Below, piece by piece: positions 9,691-18,952 of a stretch of DNA of 64,000 nt (the stretch's first letter is position 1; every line of letters begins with the position of its first letter). The stretch comes from RPQJ01 sp044226195 (lineage in GTDB: Bacteria; Pseudomonadota; Gammaproteobacteria; Steroidobacterales; Steroidobacteraceae): positions 43,069-107,068 of the forward strand of contig JBGAHO010000007.1 of the NCBI GenBank assembly GCA_044226195.1, written 5' to 3'. Under the pieces are notes generated by a model. The model had not been told where the DNA came from, did no database searches, and saw nothing but the letters and a program-made list of their open reading frames with translations. Made by a program: the position numbers and the translations under genes.

Positions 9691-10266
9691 TCAGCCGTGG
9701 GCCGGGACCGACCGGCGGTGACGCGCCGCCTTCGCCGCGCGCCGCGAATAGATCAGCACGTAGTCGATGCCGCTCACGACGGTCGAGACGAAGGCGAGCG
9801 CGCCGAGCAGCGTGAACGCCCACTCGGGCGGCTGGCCGTACGCAACGTGGGCGAGCACCGTCAGCGCGAACAGGACCTGGCAGAAGGTGTTGATCTTGCT
9901 CGGCAAGGTCGGACGGCCGTGCATCCGGCCGATCAGGGCCCGGTAGGTCACGGCGCCACCGGCGATCAGCAGGTCGCGGCCGAGCACGGCCAGCGTGAGC
10001 CACCACGGCACCAGCCCGACCCAGCTCAGGCACACGTACACGGTGACGAGCAGCACTTTGTCGGCCAGCGGATCGAGATAGCGGCCGAGCTCGCTGGTCC
10101 AGCGGAAGGTCTTGGCAAGGAACCCGTCGAGACCGTCGGTGAAGGCGGCCAGCGCGAACAGGGCGAGCACGAGCGGGAACTCGCCGCGCAGGATGCCGAG
10201 GGCGACCGGATAGACGAGCAGCAGGCGCAGCAGGCAGAGCAGGTTCGGCAGGAAGCTCAGGTTCAT
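9691..10266 (-). CDS. CDP-alcohol phosphatidyltransferase (PgsA-like)
   Basis: Integral membrane enzyme of phospholipid synthesis, 191 residues. The motif reads Asp-Gly-Leu-Asp-Gly-x2-Ala-Lys-x8-Gly-x3-Asp-x3-Asp, from DGLDGFLAK through GRYLDPLADK at about residues 45-70. The usual Arg after Ala is Lys here, a substitution I associate with this hda-linked subfamily. Phosphatidylglycerophosphate synthase is the nearest named family, but the genuine pgsA could lie elsewhere, so no symbol is assigned. The ATG overlaps the DUF2066 stop (ATGA, 10266-10263) and hda follows 7 bases later: a three-gene coupled unit. Confidence 0.85.
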   Translation of the reverse strand: MNLSFLPNLLCLLRLLLVYPVALGILRGEFPLVLALFALAAFTDGLDGFLAKTFRWTSELGRYLDPLADKVLLVTVYVCLSWVGLVPWWLTLAVLGRDLLIAGGAVTYRALIGRMHGRPTLPSKINTFCQVLFALTVLAHVAYGQPPEWAFTLLGALAFVSTVVSGIDYVLIYSRRAAKAARHRRSVPAHG

Positions 10267-11258
10267 GGCTGCCAGGTGAAATCGGTGCCGGTGCTGCCGC
10301 TGGCCGCGTCTCCCTTGGCCCCGACCTGCAGGTGCGTATCGAGCGCCGCGACGCGGCGCAGCAGTTCGAGGTCCCCGCGCAAGGCCAGGCCGAGCTGCAC
10401 GGTGTCGCCGGTCACTTCCTCGACCGCCACCCCGCGCACCAGGCTGAGCGACTGCAGGTATTCGAGCAGGGCGGCATAGGCCGCCAGGTCGTTGACGGCA
10501 CCGATGCGCACGCTGACGCTGCCGACGCCGCGCGTCGAGCCGGGCGCGTAGCGCGCGGCCAGGGCATCCGCAGCGAGGTCCGCGCCGGTGGCGGCCGGAC
10601 CGCGCCCCTGGGTCCGGGTGTCGAGCTGGGCGAAGGACCAGTCGATGCCGGCGCCACTCGCGACGCCGACCAGCACGCCCTGCGCAGCGGCCCCGGGCGC
10701 CGCGAGTCGCACGCGTGCGGCGGCGAGGTCGACGGGCTGCTGCGGCCAGGCAATGGGCAGGCCGCGCACCTGCGCGGCGCGCTCCAGCTGGTCGCGCTCC
10801 GGCGGCCGCTCCGATGCCAGCACCGCACGCGAACCGCCGGCCACGGAGGGCACGAACAACTGCACGAGGGTGACCGGCCGCTCGGCGGGCCACAGCGGCA
10901 GGCCCGCCTGCTGCAGCAGTTGCTCGACCGCGCGGCCGTCGAACCCGACCTTGAGCAGGTGATCGGGCGTCACGCTGTACTGCTGGACGTACCGGGACGG
11001 GTCCGCCGCGGCCGAGGCGATCGTCGGGTTGGCGCCGGCATCCCGCCGGCCGGAGGCGCGGACCGCAGCCACCCGCAGCGCCTCGCCGAAGCCCGCGGCG
11101 CGATCGGCTTCGGTGCCGCCCTTGAGCGGCACACTCGCCTGGTAGAGGCTCACGTCGGCCACGGCCAGCCCGGGCAGCAGGGCGAGCCAGGCCAGCGCGG
11201 CGCGGACCCCGGTGCGGGGGCGTCGCTGGACGCGGGCGGTCGAGTGGAAATTCGTCAT
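10263..11258 (-). CDS. DUF2066 exported protein
   Basis: 331-residue protein with a basic N-terminus and one hydrophobic segment (AALAWLALLPGLAVADV, about residues 20-36) that reads as a signal peptide. The remainder matches DUF2066, a family usually encoded divergently from purM in Gammaproteobacteria, as here. Landmarks are GFGEALRVAAVRASGRRDAGANP and, near the C-terminus, a pair of repeated beta-rich segments (SVSVRIGAVNDLAAYAALLEYL). Function unknown; periplasmic or membrane-anchored location inferred. Confidence 0.82.
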   Translation of the reverse strand: MTNFHSTARVQRRPRTGVRAALAWLALLPGLAVADVSLYQASVPLKGGTEADRAAGFGEALRVAAVRASGRRDAGANPTIASAAADPSRYVQQYSVTPDHLLKVGFDGRAVEQLLQQAGLPLWPAERPVTLVQLFVPSVAGGSRAVLASERPPERDQLERAAQVRGLPIAWPQQPVDLAAARVRLAAPGAAAQGVLVGVASGAGIDWSFAQLDTRTQGRGPAATGADLAADALAARYAPGSTRGVGSVSVRIGAVNDLAAYAALLEYLQSLSLVRGVAVEEVTGDTVQLGLALRGDLELLRRVAALDTHLQVGAKGDAASGSTGTDFTWQP

Positions 11259-11269
11259 GATTCAGGCAG

Positions 11270-11298
11270 TTCGGTGCCGGCAGGCGAGCGTGTAAAAT
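11270..11298 (+). promoter_or_regulatory. Promoter of purM-purN
   Basis: TTCGGT (11270-11275) and TAAAAT (11293-11298) are separated by 17 bases, with the predicted start about 45 bases before the purM ATG. No PurR-like palindrome is visible. A GGGAG ribosome-binding site is at 11340-11344. Confidence 0.55.
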
Positions 11299-11350
11299 AC
11301 CACAGCCTCGCGCGGGACCCCCGGGGCACACCACCCCACGGGAGTTGCCG

Positions 11351-12388
11351 ATGGCCGAGACCCAGCCGACCACCACTTATCGCGACGCCGGCGTCGACAT
11401 CGAGGCCGGCGACGCGCTGATCGAGCGCATCAAGCCGGCCGTGAAGCGTTCGATGCGGCGCGAGGTCCTCGGCGGCCTCGGCGGCTTCGGCGCGCTGGTC
11501 GAGGTCCCGCTCGATCGCTACCGCCGGCCCGTCATGGTCTCGGGCACCGACGGCGTCGGCACCAAGCTGCGCCTCGCCATCGAGACCGGACGCCACGACA
11601 CGATCGGCATCGACCTCGTCGCCATGTGCGTCAACGACGTCGTCGTGCAGGGCGCCGAACCGCTGTTCTTCCTCGACTACTACGCCACCGGCAAGCTCGA
11701 CGTGTCGGTCGCGGAGCGCGTCATCAAGGGCATCGTCGAAGGCTGCCTGCAGGCCGGCTGCGCGCTCGTGGGCGGCGAAACGGCCGAGATGCCGGGCATG
11801 TACGAGGGCGAGGACTACGACCTCGCCGGCTTCTGCGTCGGCCTCGTCGAGAAGGACCGCATCATCGACGGCACGCAGACGCGCGCCGGCGACGCGATCG
11901 TCGGCCTCGCCTCCTCCGGCCCGCACTCCAACGGTTATTCGCTGATCCGCCGGCTGCTCGCCATGAGCGGCGCCGGCCCGGACACCAAGCTCGACGGCCA
12001 GCCGCTGTACGACGCGCTGCTCGCGCCGACGCGCATCTACGTCAAGTCGATCCTCAAGCTGCTCGAGACGGTGCCCGTGCACGGCGTGGCGCACATCACC
12101 GGCGGCGGCCCGACGGGCAACATCCCTCGCGTGGTGCCGGCCGGTCTCGAAGTGCACATCGACGCCCGCAAGTGGCCGCGGCCCGCGGTGTTCGACTGGC
12201 TGCAGCGCGCCGGCAACGTGGCGGGCGACGAGATGTACCGCACGTTCAACTGCGGCCTCGGCATGACGGTGTGCGTGCCCGCCGACCGCGCGGACGAAAC
12301 CGTGCGCATCCTGCGCGCGTGCGGCGAAACCGCCGACGTGATCGGCGAGGTGAAGACTGGCGACCGCGAAGTCGTGATCCACGGATGA
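11351..12388 (+). CDS. purM: Phosphoribosylformylglycinamidine cyclo-ligase (AIR synthetase)
   Basis: Fifth step of purine synthesis: ATP-dependent closure of FGAM to aminoimidazole ribonucleotide. The 345 residues match E. coli PurM. Landmarks are the N-terminal TYRDAGVDIEAGDALIERIK, the ATP-binding VSGTDGVGTKL, DLVAMCVNDVVVQGAEPLFF, ALVGGETAEMPGMY and AHITGGGPTGNIPR. The ATG was preferred over a TTG two codons upstream because GGGAG is correctly spaced from it. The stop overlaps the purN ATG (ATGA). Confidence 0.97.
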   Translation: MAETQPTTTYRDAGVDIEAGDALIERIKPAVKRSMRREVLGGLGGFGALVEVPLDRYRRPVMVSGTDGVGTKLRLAIETGRHDTIGIDLVAMCVNDVVVQGAEPLFFLDYYATGKLDVSVAERVIKGIVEGCLQAGCALVGGETAEMPGMYEGEDYDLAGFCVGLVEKDRIIDGTQTRAGDAIVGLASSGPHSNGYSLIRRLLAMSGAGPDTKLDGQPLYDALLAPTRIYVKSILKLLETVPVHGVAHITGGGPTGNIPRVVPAGLEVHIDARKWPRPAVFDWLQRAGNVAGDEMYRTFNCGLGMTVCVPADRADETVRILRACGETADVIGEVKTGDREVVIHG

Positions 12389-13062
12389 GCACCCCGCGGC
12401 TGCCGATCGTCGTGCTGATCTCCGGCCGCGGCAGCAACCTGCAGGCGATCGCGGAGCGCGCCGGGCGTGGCGAACTGCCGGTCGAGATCCGCTCGGTGGT
12501 GAGCGACCAGCCCGAGGCCGGTGGCCTCGCGTGGTCGGCGGCGCGGGGCCTGCGCACCAGTGTCCTGCAGCCGCGCGACTTTCCCGACCGCGCCGCCTAC
12601 GGCCGCGCCCTGGCCGACCTCGTCGACGGGTTCGGGCCCCGGCTGGTGGTGCTGGCCGGATTCATGCGCATTCTGGATGCAACTTTCGTGGACCGCTTCG
12701 CCGGCCGGCTGTTGAATATCCACCCGTCGCTGCTGCCGCGCCATCGCGGCCTGCACACGCATCGACGCGCACTGGAAGCGGGCGAACAAGAACATGGTGC
12801 AAGCGTCCATTTCGTCACGCGCGAACTCGACGGCGGACCGGTCGTCCTGCAGGCCGTCGTCCCGGTGCTGCCGGGCGACGATGAGCCGGCCCTGGCCGCC
12901 CGCGTCCTCGCGCAGGAGCACCGCATCTATCCGCAGGGCATCGAGTGGTTCGCCGCCGGGCGACTCGAGCAGCGTGACGGCGCCGCCTGGCTCGACGGCC
13001 GGCGGCTCGATCACCCGGTCGTCGTCGACACGAGAGCCGGGCATGTGGCGGCGGCTCGCTGA
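12385..13062 (+). CDS. purN: Phosphoribosylglycinamide formyltransferase 1
   Basis: Transfers formyl from 10-formyl-THF to glycinamide ribonucleotide. The catalytic triad is present: Asn111 and His113 in LLNIHPSLLP, and Asp149 in RELDGGPVV. The phosphate loop SGRGSNLQAI (13-22) and GFMRIL (92-97) are intact. The 225 residues match E. coli (212) with a slightly longer C-terminal tail. It is coupled to purM by ATGA. The next gene starts 20 bases before its stop. Confidence 0.96.
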   Translation: MSTPRLPIVVLISGRGSNLQAIAERAGRGELPVEIRSVVSDQPEAGGLAWSAARGLRTSVLQPRDFPDRAAYGRALADLVDGFGPRLVVLAGFMRILDATFVDRFAGRLLNIHPSLLPRHRGLHTHRRALEAGEQEHGASVHFVTRELDGGPVVLQAVVPVLPGDDEPALAARVLAQEHRIYPQGIEWFAAGRLEQRDGAAWLDGRRLDHPVVVDTRAGHVAAAR

Positions 13063-13771
13063 GTCGCTGCTCGCATGCACCGCGGCGGCCGGCATCGCCG
13101 GCGCCGCGATCGCGGCCCCCACCGTGACCATGAAGCCGTACACGGCCCGCTACCAGGTCAGCTACCGCGGCCTGAGCGGCGGCCAGATCGAGGCGAGCTT
13201 CCGGCCGGGCACCGCGCCCGGGCAATGGATCTACGAGACGCGGGCGTTCCCGAACCTGTTCGGCATGCTCGCGGTCAGCTCGGCCGCCCACGAGCGCAGC
13301 ACCATGCTGATCGGCCCCGGCGGCGTGGTCCCGCTCGACTTCACCTTCGACGACGGCTCCGCGCAGTCCGCCAAGGACGTCACGCAGACGTTCGACTGGT
13401 CCGCGCGCAAGGTCACGGGCGCCTCCAAGGGCAAGCCGTTCACGCTCGACCTCACGCCGGGCGCGCAGAACACCGCATCGGTGCAGGCCGCCATGATGGT
13501 CGAGCGGCTGAACGGCCGCATGCCGGCCGGCTTTCGCATCCTCACCGGCGACAACCTGCGCGACTACAAGTACTGGATGGAAGGCACGCAGCAGGTCGTG
13601 ACGCCTTACGGCCAGGTCGAGGCCGAGGTCTGGGCAAGCCAGCGCATCGGCTCGGACCGCGTGTCGAAGATGTGGCACGCGCCAGCGCTCGGCTACGTGC
13701 CGGTGCAGGCGATCCAGTACCGCAAGGGCACGCCGGAAGTGCAGATGAAGCTCGTGAGCCTGCAGCGGTAG
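13043..13771 (+). CDS. DUF3108 periplasmic protein
   Basis: 242-residue exported protein with a signal peptide (MWRRLAESLLACTAAAGIAG, cleavage near AIAAP). The mature part is a beta-rich DUF3108 domain (YTARYQVSYRGLSGGQIEAS, then LTGDNLRDYKYWMEGTQQV). DUF3108 proteins commonly sit downstream of purN in Gammaproteobacteria. The start lies inside purN, a 20-base overlap. No function is established; envelope location inferred. Confidence 0.82.
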   Translation: MWRRLAESLLACTAAAGIAGAAIAAPTVTMKPYTARYQVSYRGLSGGQIEASFRPGTAPGQWIYETRAFPNLFGMLAVSSAAHERSTMLIGPGGVVPLDFTFDDGSAQSAKDVTQTFDWSARKVTGASKGKPFTLDLTPGAQNTASVQAAMMVERLNGRMPAGFRILTGDNLRDYKYWMEGTQQVVTPYGQVEAEVWASQRIGSDRVSKMWHAPALGYVPVQAIQYRKGTPEVQMKLVSLQR

Positions 13772-13778
13772 GCAGCGC

Positions 13779-16700
13779 GTGAGCCCCTCCGGCATGCCGC
13801 CGCGCAGCCTTCGCAACGTCCTGCTGGCGCACGTGGCCACGGCCCTCGCCGTGTCGCTGCTGGCCGTGCTGATCGCCTGGGCGGAGCACCGCCAGCAGCA
13901 GCGGCAGGTCACCGAGCGCGCCACGCTCGAGGTCCGCAACGCGGCCCGCCTGCTCGAGAACGACCTCGAGGAGGACTTCGACCGCTTCGACCTCGCCCTG
14001 CATTCGGGCGCGTTCTTCGTCGCGCACTATCCGGGCGGCGAACACGACGAGGATTCACGCATCGATCGGTTGCTGGCGGAGCAGATGCGCATGCTTCCGG
14101 AACTGGACGGATTGCGCGTGCTGGACCGCGACGGCCGCGTGACCCACGCCAGCCCGGCGGCGCGTCGGTTGGCCAGTGAGGCGGACCTCGCGGCGTACCA
14201 CCGCCTGCGGGACGACCCGCGCGCCGGCCTCGTCGTCACGGGTCCCGAGGTCACCCGCGACGCACCGCAGGGGCGGCTCGTGTTCGCACGCCGCGTCGTC
14301 GATGCGGCGGGAACCTTTGCCGGCGTCGTCTGCGCCAGCGTGCCGTCGGGCGGCTTCGAGCGCGCGTTCGTGCGCAACGCCCTCGGGCCCGACTCATCGA
14401 TTGCGCTGCGCACCGCGCAGTTCGCGCTGGTGCACCGTCGGCCCGCCGTGCCCGGCAACCTCGGCGCGGTGGGTTCGGTGAACGCCGAGTTGCAGACACT
14501 GGTCGGTCCGCAAAGCGAGGGCATCTATACCGCCACCTCGTCGCTCGATCACGTCCGGCGCATCTACGCCTACCGCAGGTTCGCGCGCTACCCGTTCCTC
14601 GTGACGGTGGGTCGCTCCGTGGAATCGGTGCTCGCCGAAGCGCGCGGCAGCGCCCGCGACGTCACGGTGCTGACCGGCCTGATCCTGCTCGTGACCTGGA
14701 CGGCCGTGTGGCTGAACTACCGCTCCATCCGTCGCCGGGCCCTGGCCGAGGCCGCGCTCGAGCAGAGCGAGGAGCGCCTGGTCCTCGCCATGGAAGCGTC
14801 GACCGACGGCATCTGGGACTGGCGTCTCGACACGGACGAGTCCTACTGCAGCCCGGCCTACTCGCGCACGCTCGGCTACCGCCCCGGCGAGTTGCCGAGC
14901 GATGCCCAGGGCAACTGGGTCAACCTGCTGCATCCCGACGAGCGCGACGCCACGGTCGCCCGCGCGCACGAGTTGCTGGCGACCCAGGGCGGGTACGACC
15001 TCGAATTCCGCCTGCGGTGCCGGGACGGCAGCTACCGCTGGATCCGCAGCCGCAGCAAGGTGGTCGAGCGTGACGCGCAGGGCCGGCCGCTGCGCGTCGT
15101 CGGCACGCACTCCGACGTGACGGTGCGCCGCGCGATGGAAGAACAGCTGCGCGCCGCGAGCGAGGAACAGGGCGCGATCCTCGAGGCGGCGACCGTCGGC
15201 ATCGCGCTGGTGCGCGAGCGCCACGTGGTGCGCTGCAATCGCCGCATGGAGGAACTGTTCGGCTACGGACCCGGCGAGATGCAGGACCAGTGGACCCGTG
15301 CCTGGTACCTCGACGAGGCCGGTTACGCGGTCGGCACGCGCGAGATCGAGGAACTGACGACCCGCGGCGGCACGCGGCTCACCGATCGGTATTTCAAGCG
15401 CAAGGACGGCTCGACGTTCTGGGGTCGCACCAGCGCGCGCCTGCTCGACCAGCAGTTGCCCGCCAAGGGCGTGCTGGTGATCGTCGAGGACATCACACCG
15501 GAGCGGGATGCCGAGGTCGCCCTGCGCCACGCGCGCGACCTCGCCGAAGCCGCGGCGCGCGCCAAGACCGACTTCCTCGCCAACATGAGCCACGAGATCC
15601 GCACGCCGATGAACGCGATCATCGGCATGGCGCATCTCGCCCTGCAGTCCGATCTCACGCCGCGCCAGCGCGACTACCTCGGCAAGATCGAGGGCGCGAG
15701 CCAGCACCTGCTCGGCATCATCAACGACATCCTCGACCTCTCGCGCATCGAGGCCGGCAAGCTGGCGATCGAGCGCGTCGAGTTCGAACTCGACCACGTG
15801 CTCGACCGCGTGGCGATGCTGCTGACCGAGAAGTCCACGGCCAAGGGCCTCGAACTGGTCGTGGACATGGACCCGGCCACGCCGCGCGGCCTGCTCGGCG
15901 ATTCCCTGCGCCTCGAGCAGGTGCTGCTCAACCTCGGGTCGAATGCGATCAAGTTCACCGACCGCGGCGAGGTGGTGATCTCGGTGCGGCTGCTGGCGCG
16001 GGCCGGCGATTCGGCCACGCTGCGCTTCGCGGTGCGCGACACCGGCATCGGCCTCACGCGCGAGCAGCGCAGCCGGCTGTTCCAGGTGTTCGAGCAGGGC
16101 GACGTGTCGACCACCCGAAAGCACGGCGGCACGGGCCTCGGACTCGCGATCTCGCGTCACCTCGTCGAACTGATGGGCGGCGAGATCGGCGTCGAGAGCT
16201 CGCCCGGCAAGGGCAGCAACTTCTGGTTCACGGTCCAGGTCGGCATCGGCGCGGACGTACCGCGCAGCCTGACGCCGCGACCCGACCTGCGCTCACGCCG
16301 CGTCCTCGTCGTCGACGACAACGACACCGCGCGCACGGTGCTGCACGGCATGCTCGAGAGCATGACGTTCCGCGTCGAAGACGCGTCGTCGGGCGAGTCC
16401 GCCGTGACAGCCGTGCGCCGCGCTGCGGCCGCCGGCGAGCCGTTCGACATCGTCTGCCTCGACTGGCACATGCAGGACCTCGACGGCCTCGCGGTCGCGC
16501 GCCAGCTGCGGGATCTCGCGCTGCCGTCGCCGCCGCACGTGCTCATGATCACGGCCTATGGGCGCGAACAGCTGGCGGAACAGGCGAACGCCGCGGGCGT
16601 CGAGGGTTTCCTCACCAAACCGGTGAGTGCCTCGCTGCTGTTCGATGCCGCGATCCAGGTGCTGGCCGGGGAACGCGGGGCCCCCACGCGGCCGCGGCCC

Positions 16701-17816
16701 GAGGACCGTCAGCGCGAGATCGCCCTGCTGGCGCCGATCCACGGTGCGCGCGTGCTCGTCGTCGAGGACAACGCGCTCAACCAGGAGGTGGCGCGCGAAC
16801 TGCTGACCGGCGCCGGACTCGTGGTCGACACGGCGGAGAACGGCGAGCAGGCCCTCGCCCGCCTGCGCGAGGGCGCGTACGACGCCGTGCTGATGGACAT
16901 GCAGATGCCGGTGATGGACGGGCTCGCGGCCACGGTCGCCATCCGCCGCCAGCCGGGCCTCGACACCCTGCCGATCATAGCGATGACGGCGAACGCGATG
17001 CCCGACGACGCCCGCCGCTGCCGGGAAGCCGGGATGAGCGACTACCTCGCCAAGCCGATCGAGCCGGAGACGCTCTGGCGGGTGCTGCTGCGCTGGATTC
17101 CGGCCCGCGGCGTCGCGCCCAGCCCACCTGCGGCTGCGCCCGCCGCGCCGACGCCGGCTCACACCGCGTCACCCGCGTCGACAGCCGACACGGGCACCCT
17201 TCCGGTCGCCATCGCGGGACTCGACACGGTGACCGGGCTGCACCGCGTGGCCGACAACCCGGGGCTGTACGCTTCGGTGCTGCGCATGTTCGTCGAGGGA
17301 CACCGGCTCGACGCGGATGAGATCCGTCGCGAAGTCGCCGCGGCGGACTGGACGGCCGCCGTGCGTCGAGCGCACACCGTGAAGGGCCTCGCCGGCACGA
17401 TCGGCGCGCAGGAACTGCAGGACCGCGCGCGCGAGATGGAGAACTGCCTCAAGCAGCCGGAACTGCGGGCCAACGCGTCCGTGGCGATCGCGGCGTTCGC
17501 GCGCAGTCTCGCGACGGTGGTGGCCGGCATCGACTCGGCGCTGCCGCCGCCGCCGCGCGCGCAACCCGGCGCGCCGCAGACCGTCGACCGGGAGCGGCTG
17601 CTGGCCGCCTGCCGCGAACTGCACGCCCTGCTGGTGACCGACGACATGCGTTCGCAGGACAGCCACGCGCAGCATCGGGAGTTGCTGGATGCCGCGTTCA
17701 GCGAGCGGGCGCAGGCGCTCGCCTCGGCCGTGGAGCAGTTCGACTTCGACGCGGCCCGCCGCGAACTGGTCGCCGCGTGTGCGGACCAGGGGATCGACCT
17801 CGCCGCGAAAGCCTAG
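13779..17816 (+). CDS. Hybrid sensor histidine kinase: sensor-PAS-PAS-HK-REC-REC-HPt
   Basis: 1345-residue membrane sensor with a full four-step phosphorelay. In order: TM1 (about 14-34); a periplasmic sensing region of about 250 residues; TM2 (about 293-312); two PAS domains (about 325-445 and 460-580); a HisKA domain with phospho-acceptor His605 in NMSHEIRTPMN; an HATPase domain with intact N box (GSNAIKFT), G1 (DTGIGL) and G2 (GGTGLGLAIS); REC1 with Asp895 (CLDWHMQDLDG); REC2 with Asp1040 (LMDMQMPVMDG); and a C-terminal HPt domain with His1199 (RRAHTVKGLAGT). The architecture resembles BarA/RpfC-type kinases. The start is GTG at 13779; an ATG at 13794 is an alternative. It ends tail-to-tail with an RpfG-like regulator, a plausible downstream partner by analogy with RpfC-RpfG. 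Confidence 0.93.
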   Translation: MSPSGMPPRSLRNVLLAHVATALAVSLLAVLIAWAEHRQQQRQVTERATLEVRNAARLLENDLEEDFDRFDLALHSGAFFVAHYPGGEHDEDSRIDRLLAEQMRMLPELDGLRVLDRDGRVTHASPAARRLASEADLAAYHRLRDDPRAGLVVTGPEVTRDAPQGRLVFARRVVDAAGTFAGVVCASVPSGGFERAFVRNALGPDSSIALRTAQFALVHRRPAVPGNLGAVGSVNAELQTLVGPQSEGIYTATSSLDHVRRIYAYRRFARYPFLVTVGRSVESVLAEARGSARDVTVLTGLILLVTWTAVWLNYRSIRRRALAEAALEQSEERLVLAMEASTDGIWDWRLDTDESYCSPAYSRTLGYRPGELPSDAQGNWVNLLHPDERDATVARAHELLATQGGYDLEFRLRCRDGSYRWIRSRSKVVERDAQGRPLRVVGTHSDVTVRRAMEEQLRAASEEQGAILEAATVGIALVRERHVVRCNRRMEELFGYGPGEMQDQWTRAWYLDEAGYAVGTREIEELTTRGGTRLTDRYFKRKDGSTFWGRTSARLLDQQLPAKGVLVIVEDITPERDAEVALRHARDLAEAAARAKTDFLANMSHEIRTPMNAIIGMAHLALQSDLTPRQRDYLGKIEGASQHLLGIINDILDLSRIEAGKLAIERVEFELDHVLDRVAMLLTEKSTAKGLELVVDMDPATPRGLLGDSLRLEQVLLNLGSNAIKFTDRGEVVISVRLLARAGDSATLRFAVRDTGIGLTREQRSRLFQVFEQGDVSTTRKHGGTGLGLAISRHLVELMGGEIGVESSPGKGSNFWFTVQVGIGADVPRSLTPRPDLRSRRVLVVDDNDTARTVLHGMLESMTFRVEDASSGESAVTAVRRAAAAGEPFDIVCLDWHMQDLDGLAVARQLRDLALPSPPHVLMITAYGREQLAEQANAAGVEGFLTKPVSASLLFDAAIQVLAGERGAPTRPRPEDRQREIALLAPIHGARVLVVEDNALNQEVARELLTGAGLVVDTAENGEQALARLREGAYDAVLMDMQMPVMDGLAATVAIRRQPGLDTLPIIAMTANAMPDDARRCREAGMSDYLAKPIEPETLWRVLLRWIPARGVAPSPPAAAPAAPTPAHTASPASTADTGTLPVAIAGLDTVTGLHRVADNPGLYASVLRMFVEGHRLDADEIRREVAAADWTAAVRRAHTVKGLAGTIGAQELQDRAREMENCLKQPELRANASVAIAAFARSLATVVAGIDSALPPPPRAQPGAPQTVDRERLLAACRELHALLVTDDMRSQDSHAQHRELLDAAFSERAQALASAVEQFDFDAARRELVAACADQGIDLAAKA

Positions 17817-18952
17817 GACGCGAGCCGGCCGGCGCGCACCGACGCCTTGCGCTCGAGGATCTCGGGCGTGTCGGCCAGTCGCTCGGCGATCTCGGCGAAG
17901 CGCTCGCGCACCGCGAGGAAGGCATCGACCACGTCCGGGTCGAAATGCTGGCCGCGGCCGGCGACGATCATCTGCGTCACCTGCGCCATGCTCATGCTTT
18001 CCTTGTAGGGCCGGCGCGTGCTGAGCGCATCGAACACGTCCGCGAGCGCCATCAGCCGCGCGCTGAGCGGGATCGCATCGCCCTTCAGTCCGGCCGGATA
18101 GCCGCTGCCGTCCCACTTCTCGTGGTGACAGCGCGTGATCTCCTTGGCGATCGCGAGGAACTCGATCGGCTGCGCGACGTCGCGCTCCGCGGCCTCGATG
18201 GCCTCGCTGCCGAGGCGCGCGTGAGTCTGCATGATCGCCCATTCCTCGGGCGTCAGCCGGCCGGGCTTCAGGAGGATGTGGTCGGGAATGCCGACCTTGC
18301 CGATGTCGTGCAGCGGCGCCGATTTCGCGAGGCTGTTGATGTAGCGCGGCGTGAGCTGCGCGGCGTGATGCGGGTGGCTGCGCAGTTGCTCGGCGAGAGC
18401 CCGCACGTAGCCCTGCGTGCGCAGCAGGTGATTGCCGGTCTCCGTGTCGCGCACGGACGCGAGGCTGGCGAGCGCCATGATGCTCGCGTCCTGGATCATC
18501 AGGTTCTCCGCGAGGCGGCGGTTGACTTCCGCCTCGAGGAACGCGTTCTGGTCCTTCAGCCAGTCGCGCGCCTGCTTGAGCTCGAGGTGCGTGCGCACGC
18601 GCGCGAGCACGATCGCCGGCTGGTACGGCTTGGTGATGTAGTCCACGGCACCGAGCTGCAGGCCTCGCTCCTCGTCGGCCGATGCGCCCATCGAGGTCAC
18701 GAAAATGACCGGGATGTCGCGCGTCGCCGGGTTCGCGCGCAGCGTGGCGAGCACGGCGTAACCGTCCATGTCCGGCATCACGATGTCGAGCAGGATCAGG
18801 TCGGGCGGCGGGTCGCTGTTCGCGACCTGCAGCGCGCGCCCACCCGAGTTGGCGACCCGCACCCGGTACCGCGACTGCAGCAGTTCGCCGAGCACCCGCA
18901 GGTTGACGGGCTCGTCGTCGGCGACCAGCAGGGTGTACTCAGGCTGAGCCAT
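17813..18952 (-). CDS. RpfG-like response regulator: REC + HD-GYP c-di-GMP phosphodiesterase
   Basis: 379 residues. The N-terminal receiver domain has the acidic pocket ADDEP and phospho-Asp in LILLDIVMPDMDG, then a coiled-coil linker and an HD-GYP domain. The catalytic HD is in PLHDIGKVGIPDHIL. HHEKWDGSGYP with GLKGDAIPLSARLMALADVFDAL gives a complete GYP region, so c-di-GMP hydrolysis is expected. The ATG overlaps the 3' end of the upstream hemerythrin gene by 14 bases (coupling). The stop shares a CTAG tetranucleotide with the stop of the convergent hybrid kinase. It may be phosphorylated by that kinase; this is inference from position and the RpfC-RpfG precedent. Confidence 0.93.
   Translation of the reverse strand: MAQPEYTLLVADDEPVNLRVLGELLQSRYRVRVANSGGRALQVANSDPPPDLILLDIVMPDMDGYAVLATLRANPATRDIPVIFVTSMGASADEERGLQLGAVDYITKPYQPAIVLARVRTHLELKQARDWLKDQNAFLEAEVNRRLAENLMIQDASIMALASLASVRDTETGNHLLRTQGYVRALAEQLRSHPHHAAQLTPRYINSLAKSAPLHDIGKVGIPDHILLKPGRLTPEEWAIMQTHARLGSEAIEAAERDVAQPIEFLAIAKEITRCHHEKWDGSGYPAGLKGDAIPLSARLMALADVFDALSTRRPYKESMSMAQVTQMIVAGRGQHFDPDVVDAFLAVRERFAEIAERLADTPEILERKASVRAGRLAS

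Noticed and set aside
9691..10266. Lys in place of Arg in the CDP-alcohol phosphotransferase motif (DGFLAK) as a defect.
   Set aside because: All four metal-binding Asp and the Gly residues are present, and the substitution is conservative.
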